DNA of 64,000 nt, from positions 1,489,001 through 1,553,000 of the forward strand of contig JAFEUB010000846.1 of assembly GCA_024529925.1 (NCBI GenBank), read 5' to 3'. Under the pieces are notes generated by a model, which had not been told where the DNA came from, did not search any database, and worked only from the letters and a program-made list of their open reading frames with translations. This document shows, piece after piece, positions 23,200-35,511 of the stretch. The stretch is from Ophthalmolycus amberensis. Its lineage: Eukaryota > Chordata > Actinopteri > Perciformes > Zoarcidae. Numbering within the stretch: position 1 is the first letter of the stretch; every line of letters begins with the position of its first letter. Both the position numbers and the translations under genes were made by a program.

Positions 23200-25907
23200 G
23201 ATTTTGAGTAAAGTGGGTAAGAGGCTTCGTTGAAGAGAAGGAGGGAGAAGGAGAAAGAGAGATAGCTCAGGGCAAGTAGAGTGATAACACTAGTGCACTT
23301 ACAGAAATAGATCCTATTGTGTGCCGTGGTTTGAGTCACAACATGTGCATGTCTGGCCGGGTGCAAGGGATAGGTTAACACACTCCCCCTCTTTCCATGA
23401 CCTGGTTGTCAAAACGCCAAAGGACAACACGAGAGTGATGTTTTGCATGATGGAATTAGGGGCAAAATTGAACATATCTCTAACACACTTTATACAGAAG
23501 TCAAATTAAGAAAGAAAATTAACATTCTGTGTATAAATGTGCAACCTCAAACAAAACAAGTGGCGTCTCTGTAATCCAAAAGGCTTTAACTGTCAAGAGG
23601 CGAGCAACAGGCGGGTTATTAATAACGGTGCTTGGCTGCATTTGCCTCTGAGTATAGGGTAACCAGGGGTCTCTTGACACTGAATAGCACTCTTGTTTGT
23701 GCCAACTCCAAAGTCCTGCAACCCGTTAGACGCAAGCAGTAAACAAAGGCCAGCAAGTGGGGGAGGAAGCGGTACATACTAACACACACACAAACACCAA
23801 TGTGTGAATATATCTCTCTGTGCTTTGAATAAGAGAGCGAGAGCGTGGCCCAGTGTGCTTGTGCCTGAGAACAATCAATCTATGAAATCACCCTGCATCA
23901 ATATCGTCCTCTGCTGGGGCCATTGTGCGGGGGGGAGGGGAAAAATTGGTTTTGTAAGAGTGTGTGTACCGTATATTTGTGTGTCTACGTGCAGACAGAA
24001 AATGGCTTTCTGCACTGCAGATGTAATAACTTGAGGCATAAGGGAGAGGGTGGAGGGGAGGGGGCAGTTCAATTACAATTTCCTTTCCTTCCTCAGCCTC
24101 ACTCTCTGCCAAGTAATTCATTTCAGAGGCAATTACCAATAGGACCGCATGCCCAGCCTGCTCAACTAACTCAAATGGATGAGCTGTCACAGCTGGGGGG
24201 GGGGGGGAGACACTTCAAGCTGCTCCACATATACTCACAAACAACAACAACACCACCCATGGGGATGAGCAAAAAAAAAAAAACTCTTTTCAAAGTTAAA
24301 CACACTGACACATCCACACTGACGTCGAGCAGCACATCTAAATCCACAGGGACATCCTGCAGTGATAAGAATCATTAACATCACAGCAATCTTTGATAAT
24401 CATGATCTACGGGGAAAATCTCATTGTGCCTCACACAGATTAACACACCTCATCAGAAGTGGTTTTCAACGATATCAAAAACAGCAACACTGAGATGAAT
24501 CCGTTTTGAGGTCTGTGAAGAAGAGGCGTAATCATTGTGACAGTCCTTATAATAACGTCAATTACAATTCCTTCACAGTCACTCATCTTCAAATTGATTT
24601 TTATCACATAACAGTCGATGCATTTTGTGCCTTCTGATGTAGCATTAGAGAACAGTTGCATGGTAGCTACATTTACGTTTCCTGCCATTTATTTCAAGAC
24701 TTGAGTAATAAGGTTTTGTGGGCCGAGCTGGATTTGAGGAAAGAACCGTGTAGGATGCGACTGCTGACTGCCCGCTGACTCAAATTTAACTGTAATGGAA
24801 TTACATGCAATTACCCGGCCTGCCTCCCCACTGGCCAAGCCAAGAGCAACAGAGTGCCTGAATGAAGGCAAACGCACACACTGCAGTGTTCACAGTTTCT
24901 CCTGCAAAGTGGTTTCAAAATATTTCAGTGAGGTCAGACAAAGCAAATGCCAATGTTATGCCACGTGCACACATCCTCTGCTGGTTTTCCGGGGCAGAAG
25001 CAGGGTCAAACCAATTTCAATTCCTAAAAGTTCAGAAGTAGAATTGGACATTGATTGAAAAAGTTAAAACTACTGATGAATGAAATGAAATTGACCTCCA
25101 CTTTCACAGGGCACACGTGGAGTTATAAAGGAAAATATAAATGAATTAGGGTAAAAAACAAGTTTTATTTATGATGCAGATTTTAGCTTTTCTCCATTGG
25201 CAAAAACAAATAAAAGGTGCGCAACATATATGCATGAGTGCACCTCTGTTTTAGCAAGTGAAACTCTTTTATTATGATGTGCCAGTGATGAGGCATACAT
25301 ACAGAAAGAGAATAAGTGGATGATGCACCGATATATTGTTTAGCAGCCGATGCCTTCCTTCAAAAACATCATCCGATGAATTAGTCAGAACCTCTAGGGT
25401 TATTGTATATCAGTGAGAATAAATCAGATGCTACAGTATGCAATAATTGACCATTTAGTTACTGTCGGCATGTCAGTGCACACACACAAGCTCAGATTGG
25501 GTTCGGGACTTATAGAGAGTCGGGTCTTTGTGGTGTCGGGGTTATCTGAAGACCCTGACCGGGTAAAATAATGTCAAAGTAAATGCTTTAGTATTGATCT
25601 GCTTCTAGTCCCCTCGGTGCACAGAATGTAGTATGATAGCCCATATTCAGGCTACACGGTAAACAGACAGCAATCCACACCTACTGCAGTCTGGAAAAGC
25701 CTTCTTAAGAAGGGGAACTGAGTCGCGGCAATTCTAGGTAATTCATTGGATCTCACTTTAAATGATGTGTAGCATGAGTCCTATGTTATACTGCTACCCC
25801 AGTTTCCTCAGAGAGAGAAAGAGGTTAGTATCCAAGAAGTAACGTTTCTGCAGATATATAGCCTTTAGTTGCTATTCAGGTAAAATAAATGCTTCACTTC
25901 TATAGCT
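23200..25907. other. Intergenic region upstream of apobec2
   Basis: Holds the apobec2 promoter side (from 23200) and the 3' side of the ZBED-like gene (to 25907). Apart from a G-tract at 24196-24208 and a short A-tract near 24270, nothing specific was recognised. The open frames in it have no protein-like features. Confidence 0.4.
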
Positions 25908-28900
25908 TTAAGTCCATAATAATCTGTAGTTCGCTTTGAGGTAGATGAGCGTCTCCAGGTTTTTTGGCAAGACGAGGCCTCTCTCTGGCCGCAGACAGCG
26001 CTCTGCAGTGGTAAAGATGCTCTCGACTACAGTGCCACAAGCAGGTATGGTAAACGCCCTCTTGGCCACCTGAGCAAGCAGAGGAAAGTCAATCGCTTTA
26101 CGCTGCCAGTAATGCAAAGCCTCCTCGTCTGTGGGTTCCTCTCGTAGGTAGACGGCCAACTCCTGCTCTAGGCTCTTGGCCTGTGTTGTGGGTCTCTGCT
26201 TGATGAAAGAGAACAGCTTGCAGGGCCGGGAAAGCGAGGAGACCGGTGATGGAGCTGGGGCAGGAGGGGTCTGGGATTGAGGATGTATGTTTGTGTTGAG
26301 GTCTATGGGGCTAGAGGCTGTGGAATGTTTGGACAACTCCTCTATGAGAACTTGTCTGTGCCAGTCAGGGTTGCTGCTCCAAGTGAGCTTGAACTGGGGG
26401 TCCAGGGTGGTGGCAGTGATGTAGAGAGGGTCCTCCAGGACAGGCGCCAGCCGACGCTCTACAGCCTGGCTGAGGCCCACCAGGAGAGAGGGGCAGTGGG
26501 GGGTTGAGGTCTCGGAGAGATGCTTACGAAGGCCGAGAACACAAGGCAGAGCCAGGCTGATGGACACATGTCTGTCTGTCTGTATGTCTGCCTGTCTGTC
26601 CCCTTGCACCATGTCCCAGGCCTCAGTGAAGGGCTCCAAAGTGTCAGTCAGCTCCCTCAGCAGGCCTCTCTCTGAATCACCCAGCACCACCACCCCCGGA
26701 CCACTCACCTCCTCCAAGAACTCCACTGAGTCCAGCAGCCGACGAAGCACCTGCGTCGAAAAATGAAACAAAAGAATTAACTATACTATTTAAAACTATG
26801 GAAACATACATAGAAAAGCTAGCATTTCTCAGTGTCATATTAAAAATGTTGCTAAAATAGCCACATAATCAGGCTATGAATGTTATTATGGACACATACT
26901 GGTGACACTATATAATCTCTCTTTTTAGCATTTATAAGGAGTACAAACAACTAAAAAGCACATTATAATGTATTTGGAAGCAGATATTGGGACAGTTTAA
27001 GAGTTTATTATGTATTTGTCACTATAAGTCCTCATGGGTAACAACCACAATACAATATAACATGGCTTTAATCATAAAATATGATATCATAAAACTGTTG
27101 ACATGCATTAGAAAAAGACTTAGAATGTCCTTTTACTGTGTCTGTTCACAACCACATTATGGTGTGTTGTGTATTAAGTGACGTATCATAAATGCAAAGT
27201 ATGGGAGAATAATGTAAAGCTCTGCTTGTATACTACACATACCTTAAGCTGAGCAGCCCAGTCTATTGCTACAGGGGGGGTATTTCCTGGTGCCCTCATG
27301 CTCAACCCAGGGCCATCAAACACCTGGCTAAGTTTCTCAGGGGGGACAGCAGAGGTAATGTAGTTGTAGAAACAGGCAGCCTTGGCCAGTGTGGAAGTGA
27401 CCTGTGGACAGGAGCGTAACCCTTCTCTGACACACTGTTCAAGAGAGCGAGAGAAACAGTCCACGCGAGAAACACCCAGACCCTGCTCCCACAAGTCCTC
27501 CCACTCTCCATCCTCTCCTCCATGGCCGTGGCCATTCCTGATCCCTCCCTCCACACTGTTACCATTGTCCACTTCTTCCCCGTCGTCTTCATCTTGCCCG
27601 TTGGCGAGAGAAGGTTCAACCAGGAAACCAGGAAGACAACACGGCTTTGCTGTTGTTGTTGCTGCTAGGAAATGGTCCGCGACCACACGAAATGCTCTCC
27701 CCGACACGCCATGAGAGTGACATACTTCATCAAAATCTGAAAGCACGCGATTCCCAGAGCTGCCTCCAGTCAGGGGAAGACACGCCAGGAGAGCTGAGCG
27801 CATCTGCCAATCAGATGTGAGAAAATGACAGGTGACACCGACGTACCTACACACATACACACACACATACAGAGAGAGAGAGAGAGAGAGACACAGACAG
27901 ACAAAGACACAGAGAGAGAGAGAAGGGGACTCATCAGTTAGGGAATCAAACCAAGAGGGAATCATGTTGTTTTTGGTTGATTTTACCTCCTTACCCTGAA
28001 GTGGCTCCAGTTAAGCCCCTCCAGAGATCCAGGCTGAGACTGAGGGCGTGCACTGAGGCCAGTGCCTGACGGGTTGCCAGCTGTGCTTGGTAGACGTAGG
28101 CTGGGAGGAGCTGGCTCTGGATGTAGTGCTGTGGCTCAGGAGTGTAACGGGGCTCCAGGAGCTGAAGCAGCTCTCTGAAGCCTTGATTTTCCACTATGGA
28201 TACTGGCTGCAGATCACGAACGATCATCTTAGCTATAGCCTCAGAGATCAGCACCTGTGGTGACAGAACACTTTGTCAATGACCCTCATCATAGCAAATG
28301 GTTTCATCGCAATGCCACAATAAATAATGCAACGCCTATGGGATTTCATAAATAGTAGCTTGGTTATTTGCATATCAAGCGATGATGGATTGTAACACAC
28401 ACCTGACGTGGGTCATGTCTGTCAAACTTGGTCACCCCTCCGCCAGAGCCTCCTCCTACTCCTCCCTCAAGAGTTCCCATTCCTCCAGCACTTCCTCCTC
28501 CTCCTCCTCCTCCTCCTCCTCGAGTACTGATGGGGAGAGTGTAGCGGGTATTCCCTCCATTTGGGGTGAAACTGTGCAGGGAACCAGAGGAGTAACCCTC
28601 TCTCTTCATATCCTTCCTTTTCACAAAGTCATCATACATAGCCTGGTGCTTCCGCTGAATGAGAGAGACACAGAGAGGGGGGGGGGGGGGGGCAGCAATG
28701 TTATTGGTTGGCAGGTAGAACAGTAGATGTATAGCATACATCTCTACCCCATACTGCCTTCTTTTGACATCTGTGGAAGAGGATACAGTATGGGTAGAGG
28801 AGCAACAGAGTGTCTTTACAGTTAGGTTTATATGTCTGACACTGCGTGGTAGCATATACATTAAACGATACTAGGGCCAGCTGTTTCAGCTGATGTTGCC

Positions 28901-29115
28901 AGAAACATGGTAAGACGAACAATAAGTACAGGCGATATAAAAACATTTTATTTTGAAATGATTACCTTGAGATGCGTTACGAAGTTGGACGTGACACTCC
29001 GCTTCGCCTGGATCCTCGTACCGCAAGCCTTGCAGTTGGACTCGATTTTGCCATTTTCACCTTCAAACACAATATTAAAGTAATCCAGAATAGACACCTT
29101 CGAAACTGACGCCAT
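25908..29115 (-). CDS. BED zinc finger / hAT transposase-derived protein (ZBED type)
   Basis: Five exons on the minus strand: 29115-28966, 28654-28403, 28254-27995, 27846-27243 and 26750-25908 (TAA), about 702 residues, phases consistent. A BED finger is split over exons 1 and 2 (CKACGTRIQ with THLK|RKH). Exon 3 starts the hAT core (VLISEAIAKMIVRDLQPVSI, SLDLWRGL). Exon 5 ends in the hAT dimerisation region (DFPLLAQVAKRAFTIPACGT, TAERCLRPERGLVLPKNLET). In hAT transposases a C-x2-H motif follows the second Asp; here it reads CFSR, so the His is lost. With four introns and an intact frame this looks like a domesticated host gene, not an active transposon; a DNA-binding or regulatory role is the family expectation. 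Low-complexity insertions are present: polyglycine, an acidic stretch, and a tetranucleotide-derived DRQADIQTDRHV. Confidence 0.82.
28492..28521 (-). repeat. Coding (GGN)n microsatellite
   Basis: A CTC/CTN triplet run on the + strand that encodes a polyglycine tract (STRGGGGGGGGG) in exon 2 of the ZBED-like gene, between the BED finger and the hAT core. Confidence 0.9.
28677..28692. repeat. Poly-G tract serving as a polypyrimidine tract
   Basis: Sixteen G residues on the + strand, so C16 in the gene's sense. It lies about 20 bases upstream of the exon 2 acceptor of the ZBED-like gene. Length variation here could affect splicing. Confidence 0.85.
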
Positions 29116-30540
29116 TGGAGCACACCGCTACTCTGCTCCGAAGTCAAATCAACTTGCGATCAAGGACAATCCCGAGTCTGAGGTATCAATCTCACCTCGC
29201 CACTGATCATGAGCGCAGGCCAGCGTGTTTACTTTTCCATCCCTGCTCACACATTAAAAAAAATAAAAAATGTTGATGCCAGTTGCGCAGACAAAAGAAA
29301 ATGTAATTTCAGGCAGGAGTTGCGTGGCTTGCACGTCCGAAATCGGCCACAATCTGACGACACGGGCTGCTGTGGATGTCTGGAAACAGAAATACTTATA
29401 ATAGTGAAGCTACATCCGTTGTTTCTGCGCTCCCATCCGTCGTTAGGACGCAAGTGAAGAGGAGGCAGCGCGCGGAGCTTCATGGAGGCACATAGCCAGT
29501 GTTATAATTGGAGCAGGAAGTAGCCTACACACACAACGGAGGATCGTTTCCCGTTTCGGCAGTTCCCGGTAATGTTCGGCTGTCCCCAGACAAGAGGAAG
29601 ACGTTATCCTCTTGCAAAACGAATTTAAATTCAGATTGGATTTCTGTATTGACAATAAAATAAATATAATACAAAATTAAACTGAATTGCATATTTTTTA
29701 AATAATGAATTAGGGGAAAAGGAAACACATTTAAAACATTAAAGACAATTTGGTGCCGCTCACTAAAAAGGCCACGTTTGTAAATAATGATTAATAAGAC
29801 GTTTACCATACAAATCAGTTATGAGCCATTTAATTGATTCTGCAGCACTATTCAACAATAAAACAATGTGAATAAAACGCAATAAAACACAAACAATAAG
29901 AACAAACAGAGAGGAATACAATCAACAGGCAGAAACAAACTAACTTTTCATAATATATAGATTAATTATTGTTATGCTGATAAATATGTTTTCTGGGAAA
30001 CGGCTGATCTGGACCACAGTAGATTTATTAACACGTTATTTAGGATTCATTAATGGATTACCAAAAACGTGTCACTGCATTACTATCAAATTAAATATAC
30101 TGTATATATATTTAACACCATTCAAAGGATATTTCACAATCTGGCAACCAACAACTGGTTCTTATTAATTTCTCAAAATGTATCTATTAAGTATTAGTAA
30201 ATTAATAAATATAATAATTGCAATTCATGAATCCTTTATAAAGGGTGCCATTAATTGAAAAGAATCAAACAGGTTCTGTTTAAATTCATAAATTGATTTA
30301 ACAGTCTGCAACTCAAAATGTATTTAAAAGAAATACTAAAACACAGCATTCACAAACAGATCCAGCTCAAACAGGTCACACATTGATGAGTGAGATGGTC
30401 AAAGCGCACAGGATCAAACAATCTATCACTATTTACACATCGAGTCATTACAGCATCCTCTGACATCTCCACTTCAGAATTCACCGGGAAGATCGCTGTT
30501 GAATATAATTGGCCCTTAAGCATTAGAGAGTACGAGTTAT
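29116..30540. other. Region between the ZBED-like gene start and the ccdc115 3' end
   Basis: 29116-29200 is likely 5' UTR and promoter of the minus-strand ZBED-like gene. The rest is AT-rich and would include the ccdc115 3' UTR on its right side. No gene or RNA recognised. Confidence 0.45.
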
Positions 30541-32114
30541 TTAGTCTGCCACCCTGTCCAACTGGGTTGCTGAAGCTTCCTGCAGGAGAATGTGTTTGTC
30601 CTTCATGCTGTGCTTCAGCTCCTGTCTGGTGTTCAAAACGGCAGTCTGAAGGGTTGCAATCTCAGCTGACAGCTCTATAACTGTAATATGACAGAAAAAG
30701 AGGAGAGTATACTGCTTTCAGTATCTAGTGTGTACTGTACATATCAAATCAAAATGATGACCTAATCTTTGCTATATTCTAAAGACATCACATTAGCAGA
30801 GCAAAAGAAAGTATATAATCTTTTGGGAATGGAACATCATACCTTGCTTAAATGACAACTGTGCATGTTTGAGAGATTGTGGCACCAAAATCCCAAACCA
30901 TTTCAGTGGATCTTGCTGAGGATTCTGGTCGCTTTTTCTTACTTCAGGAGTTACTTCAGGAGCCTTCTCACTGCTTGTTTCCTCACTCGTCTCTTTCTCC
31001 GTCATATCCTTTTTAGGTTTGATTCTTCTCCTGACACCTATGAAACCACATCATTTCCTGAATCAAAAATGTATTTTGTACAACATTCATGTTTATATCA
31101 CCACATGGCCTATGGCAGACTCACCTTCTTCTTGAGGTCCAATATCCTCTATTGACCCTTTATCTTTTCCAACCTCATTACAACACTTTTGTTTCACCCT
31201 GTCTGTGCAGAAATCCACATCACCACTGCCCAGAGTTCTGTAACACAGAAATAAAAGTCACACATGTTGATAGTTATTCAATTCCAGTGAACAAAAATGT
31301 ATTGGGAGCATTCATTTCCGTGAAACATGACAAATTCCTCACTTGGCATGAACACAGACCAGTGGCTCTATCTCACTCGCATACTGAAGTGGAGAGACGC
31401 ATTTGTTTCCCATCGAATATCTCGCCTTGGACATAGAAAACCATCCCTGGGGGGGGAACATGAAATAGTAACTTAATGGTGAGTAGGGAAAGAGGATCCA
31501 GGATAAAATAAAAGCATACAGTTAAAATAAAAAATAGTTACGTGTACATGCACTTACATTTGATGACATGCATTTGAAAAACTGAGGGAGGCTTGATGCT
31601 GGTTGTTACAGGAATCATTTTACTGTAAAGTATACATGACAGTAGGGCTGCAGCTAACAGTTTTCCTTCATCATTATTATCTCAATTACTCAGGCAATCG
31701 TTTGGTAGGCACAATTTCAAAAATAGTAAAATATTGCCCATCACAAATTGCCAGAGCCTAAGCTGAAATAGTATAATTTATTTTTGTTTGATCAACAGAT
31801 ATTCAGTTTGCTACATTAGTATAATGCAAAAAACAGGAAATCCTTACATTTGTGAGGCTAAAGCTAGTATTTTTTGGAACACTTGATACATTACCAAAGA
31901 TTGCTGTTTTGGCTTGATTTAAAAGGGCTTACACGTTCATGAACACACATTTAGACGAAGATCCACGGTTTTCTGTGTGCTAGGCTAACGTTACCTGCTC
32001 TATGAGAGCGTTGAGAGTGGCTCGTTTCTCCTCTAGTAACTCAAGCTGGTCCATGAAACGGAGCAGTTTTTCGTCCAGTAACACAGAAGATTCCGCCAAT
32101 TCGGACACACCCAT
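30541..32114 (-). CDS. ccdc115: CCDC115, V-ATPase assembly factor (Vma22 homolog)
   Basis: CCDC115 is the vertebrate counterpart of yeast Vma22 and acts in assembling the V-ATPase in the ER-Golgi pathway. Five exons on the minus strand: 32114-31995, 31446-31343, 31237-31125, 31037-30843 and 30680-30541 (TAA), 223 residues; human is about 180. The N-terminal helix (LDEKLLRFMDQLELLEEKRA) and the exon 2 sequence KARYSMGNKCVSPLQYAS match the family. The most diagnostic block is DPLKWFGILVPQSLKHAQLS in exon 4. The last exon is a second helix (VIELSAEIATLQTAVLNTRQ). The middle part, exons 3 and 4, is Lys/Glu-rich, poorly conserved and accounts for the extra length. Two CACGTG motifs lie about 120-150 bases upstream of the start. 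Confidence 0.92.
31643..31890. repeat. Dispersed repeat, copy 2 (starts AGGGCTGCAG)
   Basis: Lies in the first intron of ccdc115 and shares ordered words with 10731-10990 (see that entry). Includes ATCGTTTGG and TGCCCATCACAAATTGCCAG, which from memory are parts of the same abundant teleost element. Confidence 0.65.
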
Positions 32115-32235
32115 TTCGACTTGTTGTAGAAACCCAAGTACTTTCTCATACAGTCTTTACTGCCGTCGCTTCCACTAGGAATCAGTCGTTCAGAGAGGCT
32201 GCGTTGACCCAAGACGTCTACCGCTTCCGTGTAGC

Positions 32236-32262
32236 GTCACGTGACATACATCGTCACGTGAT
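32236..32262. promoter_or_regulatory. Paired CLEAR/E-box motifs upstream of ccdc115
   Basis: GTCACGTGAC at 32236-32245 equals the CLEAR consensus bound by TFEB/TFE3/MITF. GTCACGTGAT at 32253-32262 matches nine of ten bases. They lie 17 bases apart, 122-148 bases upstream of the ccdc115 ATG. V-ATPase genes are established CLEAR targets, so the site fits the gene's role; function here is inferred. Confidence 0.7.
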
Positions 32263-32557
32263 ACGGATCACATGTCCATAGAAGTATACACAACGCAGTA
32301 AATCAACGAAATAATGTAACCTTATCAGTATTACAGATTTGAAGGTATAGCATTACAACATTTTAAGGAATTTCTTAATATTTTCATGACAACCAGCAAT
32401 ATTAATATATAATATTAAAATGAATAGCAAAGCCAGCTATTATACTGCGTAAATTACGTATCGTTACATGACAAACAGGTCATATAACGGTTATTTATTA
32501 TCAACTAAAGCTTGTAACACTATTAGCAAATGTTGTTAAAGAAGAACAAAAACTCTG

Positions 32558-32629
32558 TTCCCATACCGGGAGTCGAACCCGGGCCGCCTGGGTGAAAACC
32601 AGGAATCCTAACCGCTAGACCATATGGGA
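32558..32629 (-). tRNA. tRNA-Glu (TTC)
   Basis: The minus strand reads TCCCATATGGTCTAGCGG at the 5' end, an anticodon arm CCTGG-TTTTCAC-CCAGG giving anticodon TTC, a T arm with GGTTCGACTCC, and a closing acceptor TATGGGA plus discriminator A. All four stems pair; 72 nt, no intron. It is close to the standard vertebrate tRNA-Glu sequence. Confidence 0.97.
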
Positions 32630-32639
32630 AGACATTCTA

Positions 32640-34416
32640 TCTACCCACCTTTTCATTTTATACTCCTTACTAACCGACGGCAAAGATGACCTACTTCTGT
32701 TAGGACAAATCGAGTGCTTTAGGATCATGTCCTAATATATAATATGTCAAATGCAGTATGGCAAATAATATGTTTTACTACATCCAGTCGCATTTAGCAG
32801 TATGCAAGCCAGCTTTCCCTTTCTTGTTCAATAAGAATAAACCAAATATCTTTATTTTTTCGATTGTCATTATTTATTGCCTCGTGATCAACACATGCTC
32901 ACTCTTTCCATGTAGGTGTGTTTAGTTCTTAGATGACACAAATATAACAAGTAAATACATGATGTATACAACTAATGCAAATTAACCATGAACATCAAAT
33001 ATCAGATGACATAATCAGCATTAAATACATCTGTATCAATAACCTAGATAACAAAAGCACAGGTACATATGACTAAATCTATGGTTTAAACTACTGCTGC
33101 TAACACACTCCCATCGGTCCAGGTTTATTTATTTATATTCATGAATGTTTTTTCTTCTAATGTTACCCTGGTATGTACTTGCATCACAGACTATGTAATA
33201 ATTTCTTGCATAAGGTCATTCTAGTGCCTTCACTTTTATTTTGAAATATTCTTCTCTCCGGGTTACCTGTTGTGCTTTGCGTCTCGTTTTAAAGGAAAAA
33301 ACTAAAAAGTGATTTGCAAAAACGAAATTCGGCTCGTTATTTGACTTTGGTTCTGTTTTTTTCATTTTTGAATTCAGACTCCAAAAACGGAAATACGACG
33401 GCACATTTCCGTTATCGTATTTTCGTATTTTCGACTAAACGGTAAAACAGACTATCAAAACGTACACGGACCGAGATATCATGCAACCACACCGAGAGCT
33501 TGGAATGTAGGCTAAAAACTAAATAATATTTACATGTTGTGAAGTATAGTGGGTACACATATCTGTTGAGAAACAAATATTTAAAATAGTATTATTATTA
33601 TATATTATTTTAAATATAATGGGAATGAGAATCAGAGCTGTTGGCGAAAATACAATCATACATCAGGCTACAATTTCATTATCGTGTCAAAAGGATAGGA
33701 ACCATAAAAAAATGACATTTTATTTATATGGTGGGAACAAGGAGCTATTTGTTTATTTATTTGCCCAGAACGCCCGGTGTATCATTGATTGGAAAGAGTA
33801 TGAAAATGAGATGATCCATTGGTTTGTCTTTTGAGTAGCCAGTCCTCCATATCCACAGACGTTTAGCTCTTTTAGTTTTCTTCTCCAGCATAAGCGTTAC
33901 TGCACCGATAGCTCGCTTCCTGTTCTCCGGGATAGAGACATTATTAAAAAAACAATACGACACGTGACAAATTTAACAAGCTGAATTTAGTGAAATTAAC
34001 TATCAAATCGTGTTGCATGAGACTTATTTTTTTGCTTCTTGTAACTTTGGACTGTCAAGTTGCATGGAAATGATGCTTCATGCAATTTGAAACCTGCAAC
34101 TAGTTGTGCGATAGTTTCACAACAGTTTAACAAACTCTGTCGTAAATTAGAGGTCTCGGGGAATCTGAAGAGCGCTCGTTGAAACGTGAAGTATTTCGGC
34201 TAACTAACGGATGACTGGGGGACGAAAAATGTCTCAAGTATAAATAAATAAACAAACAAATACATGTATAAATACAGAAATTAATAAGTAAATAAAAAAT
34301 GCTGAAATAAATACAGAAATATTGAAATGCTAAAATAAATCAACGTCCAGCAACAGCATTGGCACCAGCATTATAAAGCCCATTACGCAGCCAGACAACA
34401 CAACTCTCTGTAGCTC
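32640..34416. other. AT-rich region between tRNA-Glu and tRNA-His
   Basis: No gene recognised. 33240-33440 contains CAAAAACGAAATTCGGCTCG and TTTCCGTTATCGTATTTTCG, which look like part of a dispersed element. 34230-34345 is a TAAATAAA-rich low-complexity stretch. Confidence 0.4.
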
Positions 34417-34488
34417 GCCGTGATCGTATAGTGGTTAGTACTCTGCGTTGTGGCCGCAGCAACCCCGGTTCGAATCCGGGTCACGGCA
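34417..34488 (+). tRNA. tRNA-His (GTG)
   Basis: Begins GCCGTGATCGTATAGTGG and ends GGTCACGGC plus A. Anticodon arm CTGCG-TTGTGGC-CGCAG with anticodon GTG; T arm CCCGGTTCGAATCCGGG. 72 nt, no intron. A T-run (about 34522-34529) downstream could serve as Pol III terminator. Confidence 0.97.
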
Positions 34489-34952
34489 GGGTTAAATCCC
34501 TGACACGGCAAGGGAGGACAACTTTTTTTTAAACGTATGTCCATTACATCACAGAGCGATTCGCGTAAAAATGCTGGAGTATAACTGAAAATGACAATAA
34601 ACAAATGCACAATTATGAATCAGATCAGCGTATGAATCAGCTAATGCCACAACAGTTGATATTTTCGATAATTTCTCATTTTGAGAGAGTTGCCTGTGTA
34701 TTTTAATTCGGGGACTTGAGTTTGTTTTCAGGCCGTTTAGACGATTTGAATTGAGCATTGAATAAATGCTGATTTCACTAATTTCTGCAAAGTGCTCTGT
34801 AGCCTTGAACAGCCACGTCAAAGTGAAAGGTCGTTGCTCATACTTGCTCAACACTCATTTTCAAATGCGACATACTTACTAGCAATGTTATAATAATTTG
34901 TACCTTTGTAACAAAGAGATGGGCTGGCACTGTGGAGTAAACGATGCATTTT

Positions 34953-35058
34953 ATTGGTCGTGGCAAACGACAGCGTTCATGTTCCGAGATGAAAAGCCAA
35001 TCAATGGACCAACAGATCGCATGTGCTGCTAGCTCTATGAATACAGCCGTATGATTGG
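34953..35058. promoter_or_regulatory. CCAAT-box cluster upstream of ebp
   Basis: ATTGG at about 34954, CCAAT at about 34998 and ATTGG at about 35054 lie within roughly 110 bases, just before a likely non-coding first exon that would end at the donor CACTG|GTAAGG near 35240. Such NF-Y sites often accompany SREBP sites in sterol genes, but no clear sterol response element was found. Confidence 0.45.
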
Positions 35059-35511
35059 TCTTTGAAATCGCAAGTAGCCGCCCCCTGCTCGAGTGAGTTC
35101 CGCTTTTGAGTGTATCTGCGCTGACATGTCTTGCACTTAGACAGATTTGGACTATTGGATCTCCGAGATTAATTTATCCAACAGTCTATATTCAATACAG
35201 AGGTTAAACTCTGTGCGTCTGGACAGCCATTCTATCACTGGTAAGGTCAAAATACACATGCGTTATTTGTTTTGTCTGCTATTGAGCTCCTTGACTTTAC
35301 ACAATCTATACTCTAAAAACATAGTTTGTAAATTCGTGACAAATTACGACGTTTATAGACTAAGTGCAGTGTAGTAGGCTACAAAGCAGAAAGTGCTCAT
35401 TTGTCAATTAAACTAACTAACGTATGTGCATTAATGTCACAATGTTGAAATCAATACATTTTAAACCTACTGTGGATTAAGAGTGTTGCCCATCCTTTCT
35501 TGAAACAGATA

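Noticed and set aside
27847..27965. Open frame continues upstream of ZBED-like exon 4 (start MIPSWFDSL)
   Set aside because: It runs through a (GT)n/(CT)n tract that forms the pyrimidine-rich acceptor; phase fits a splice at 27846, so the extension is intron.
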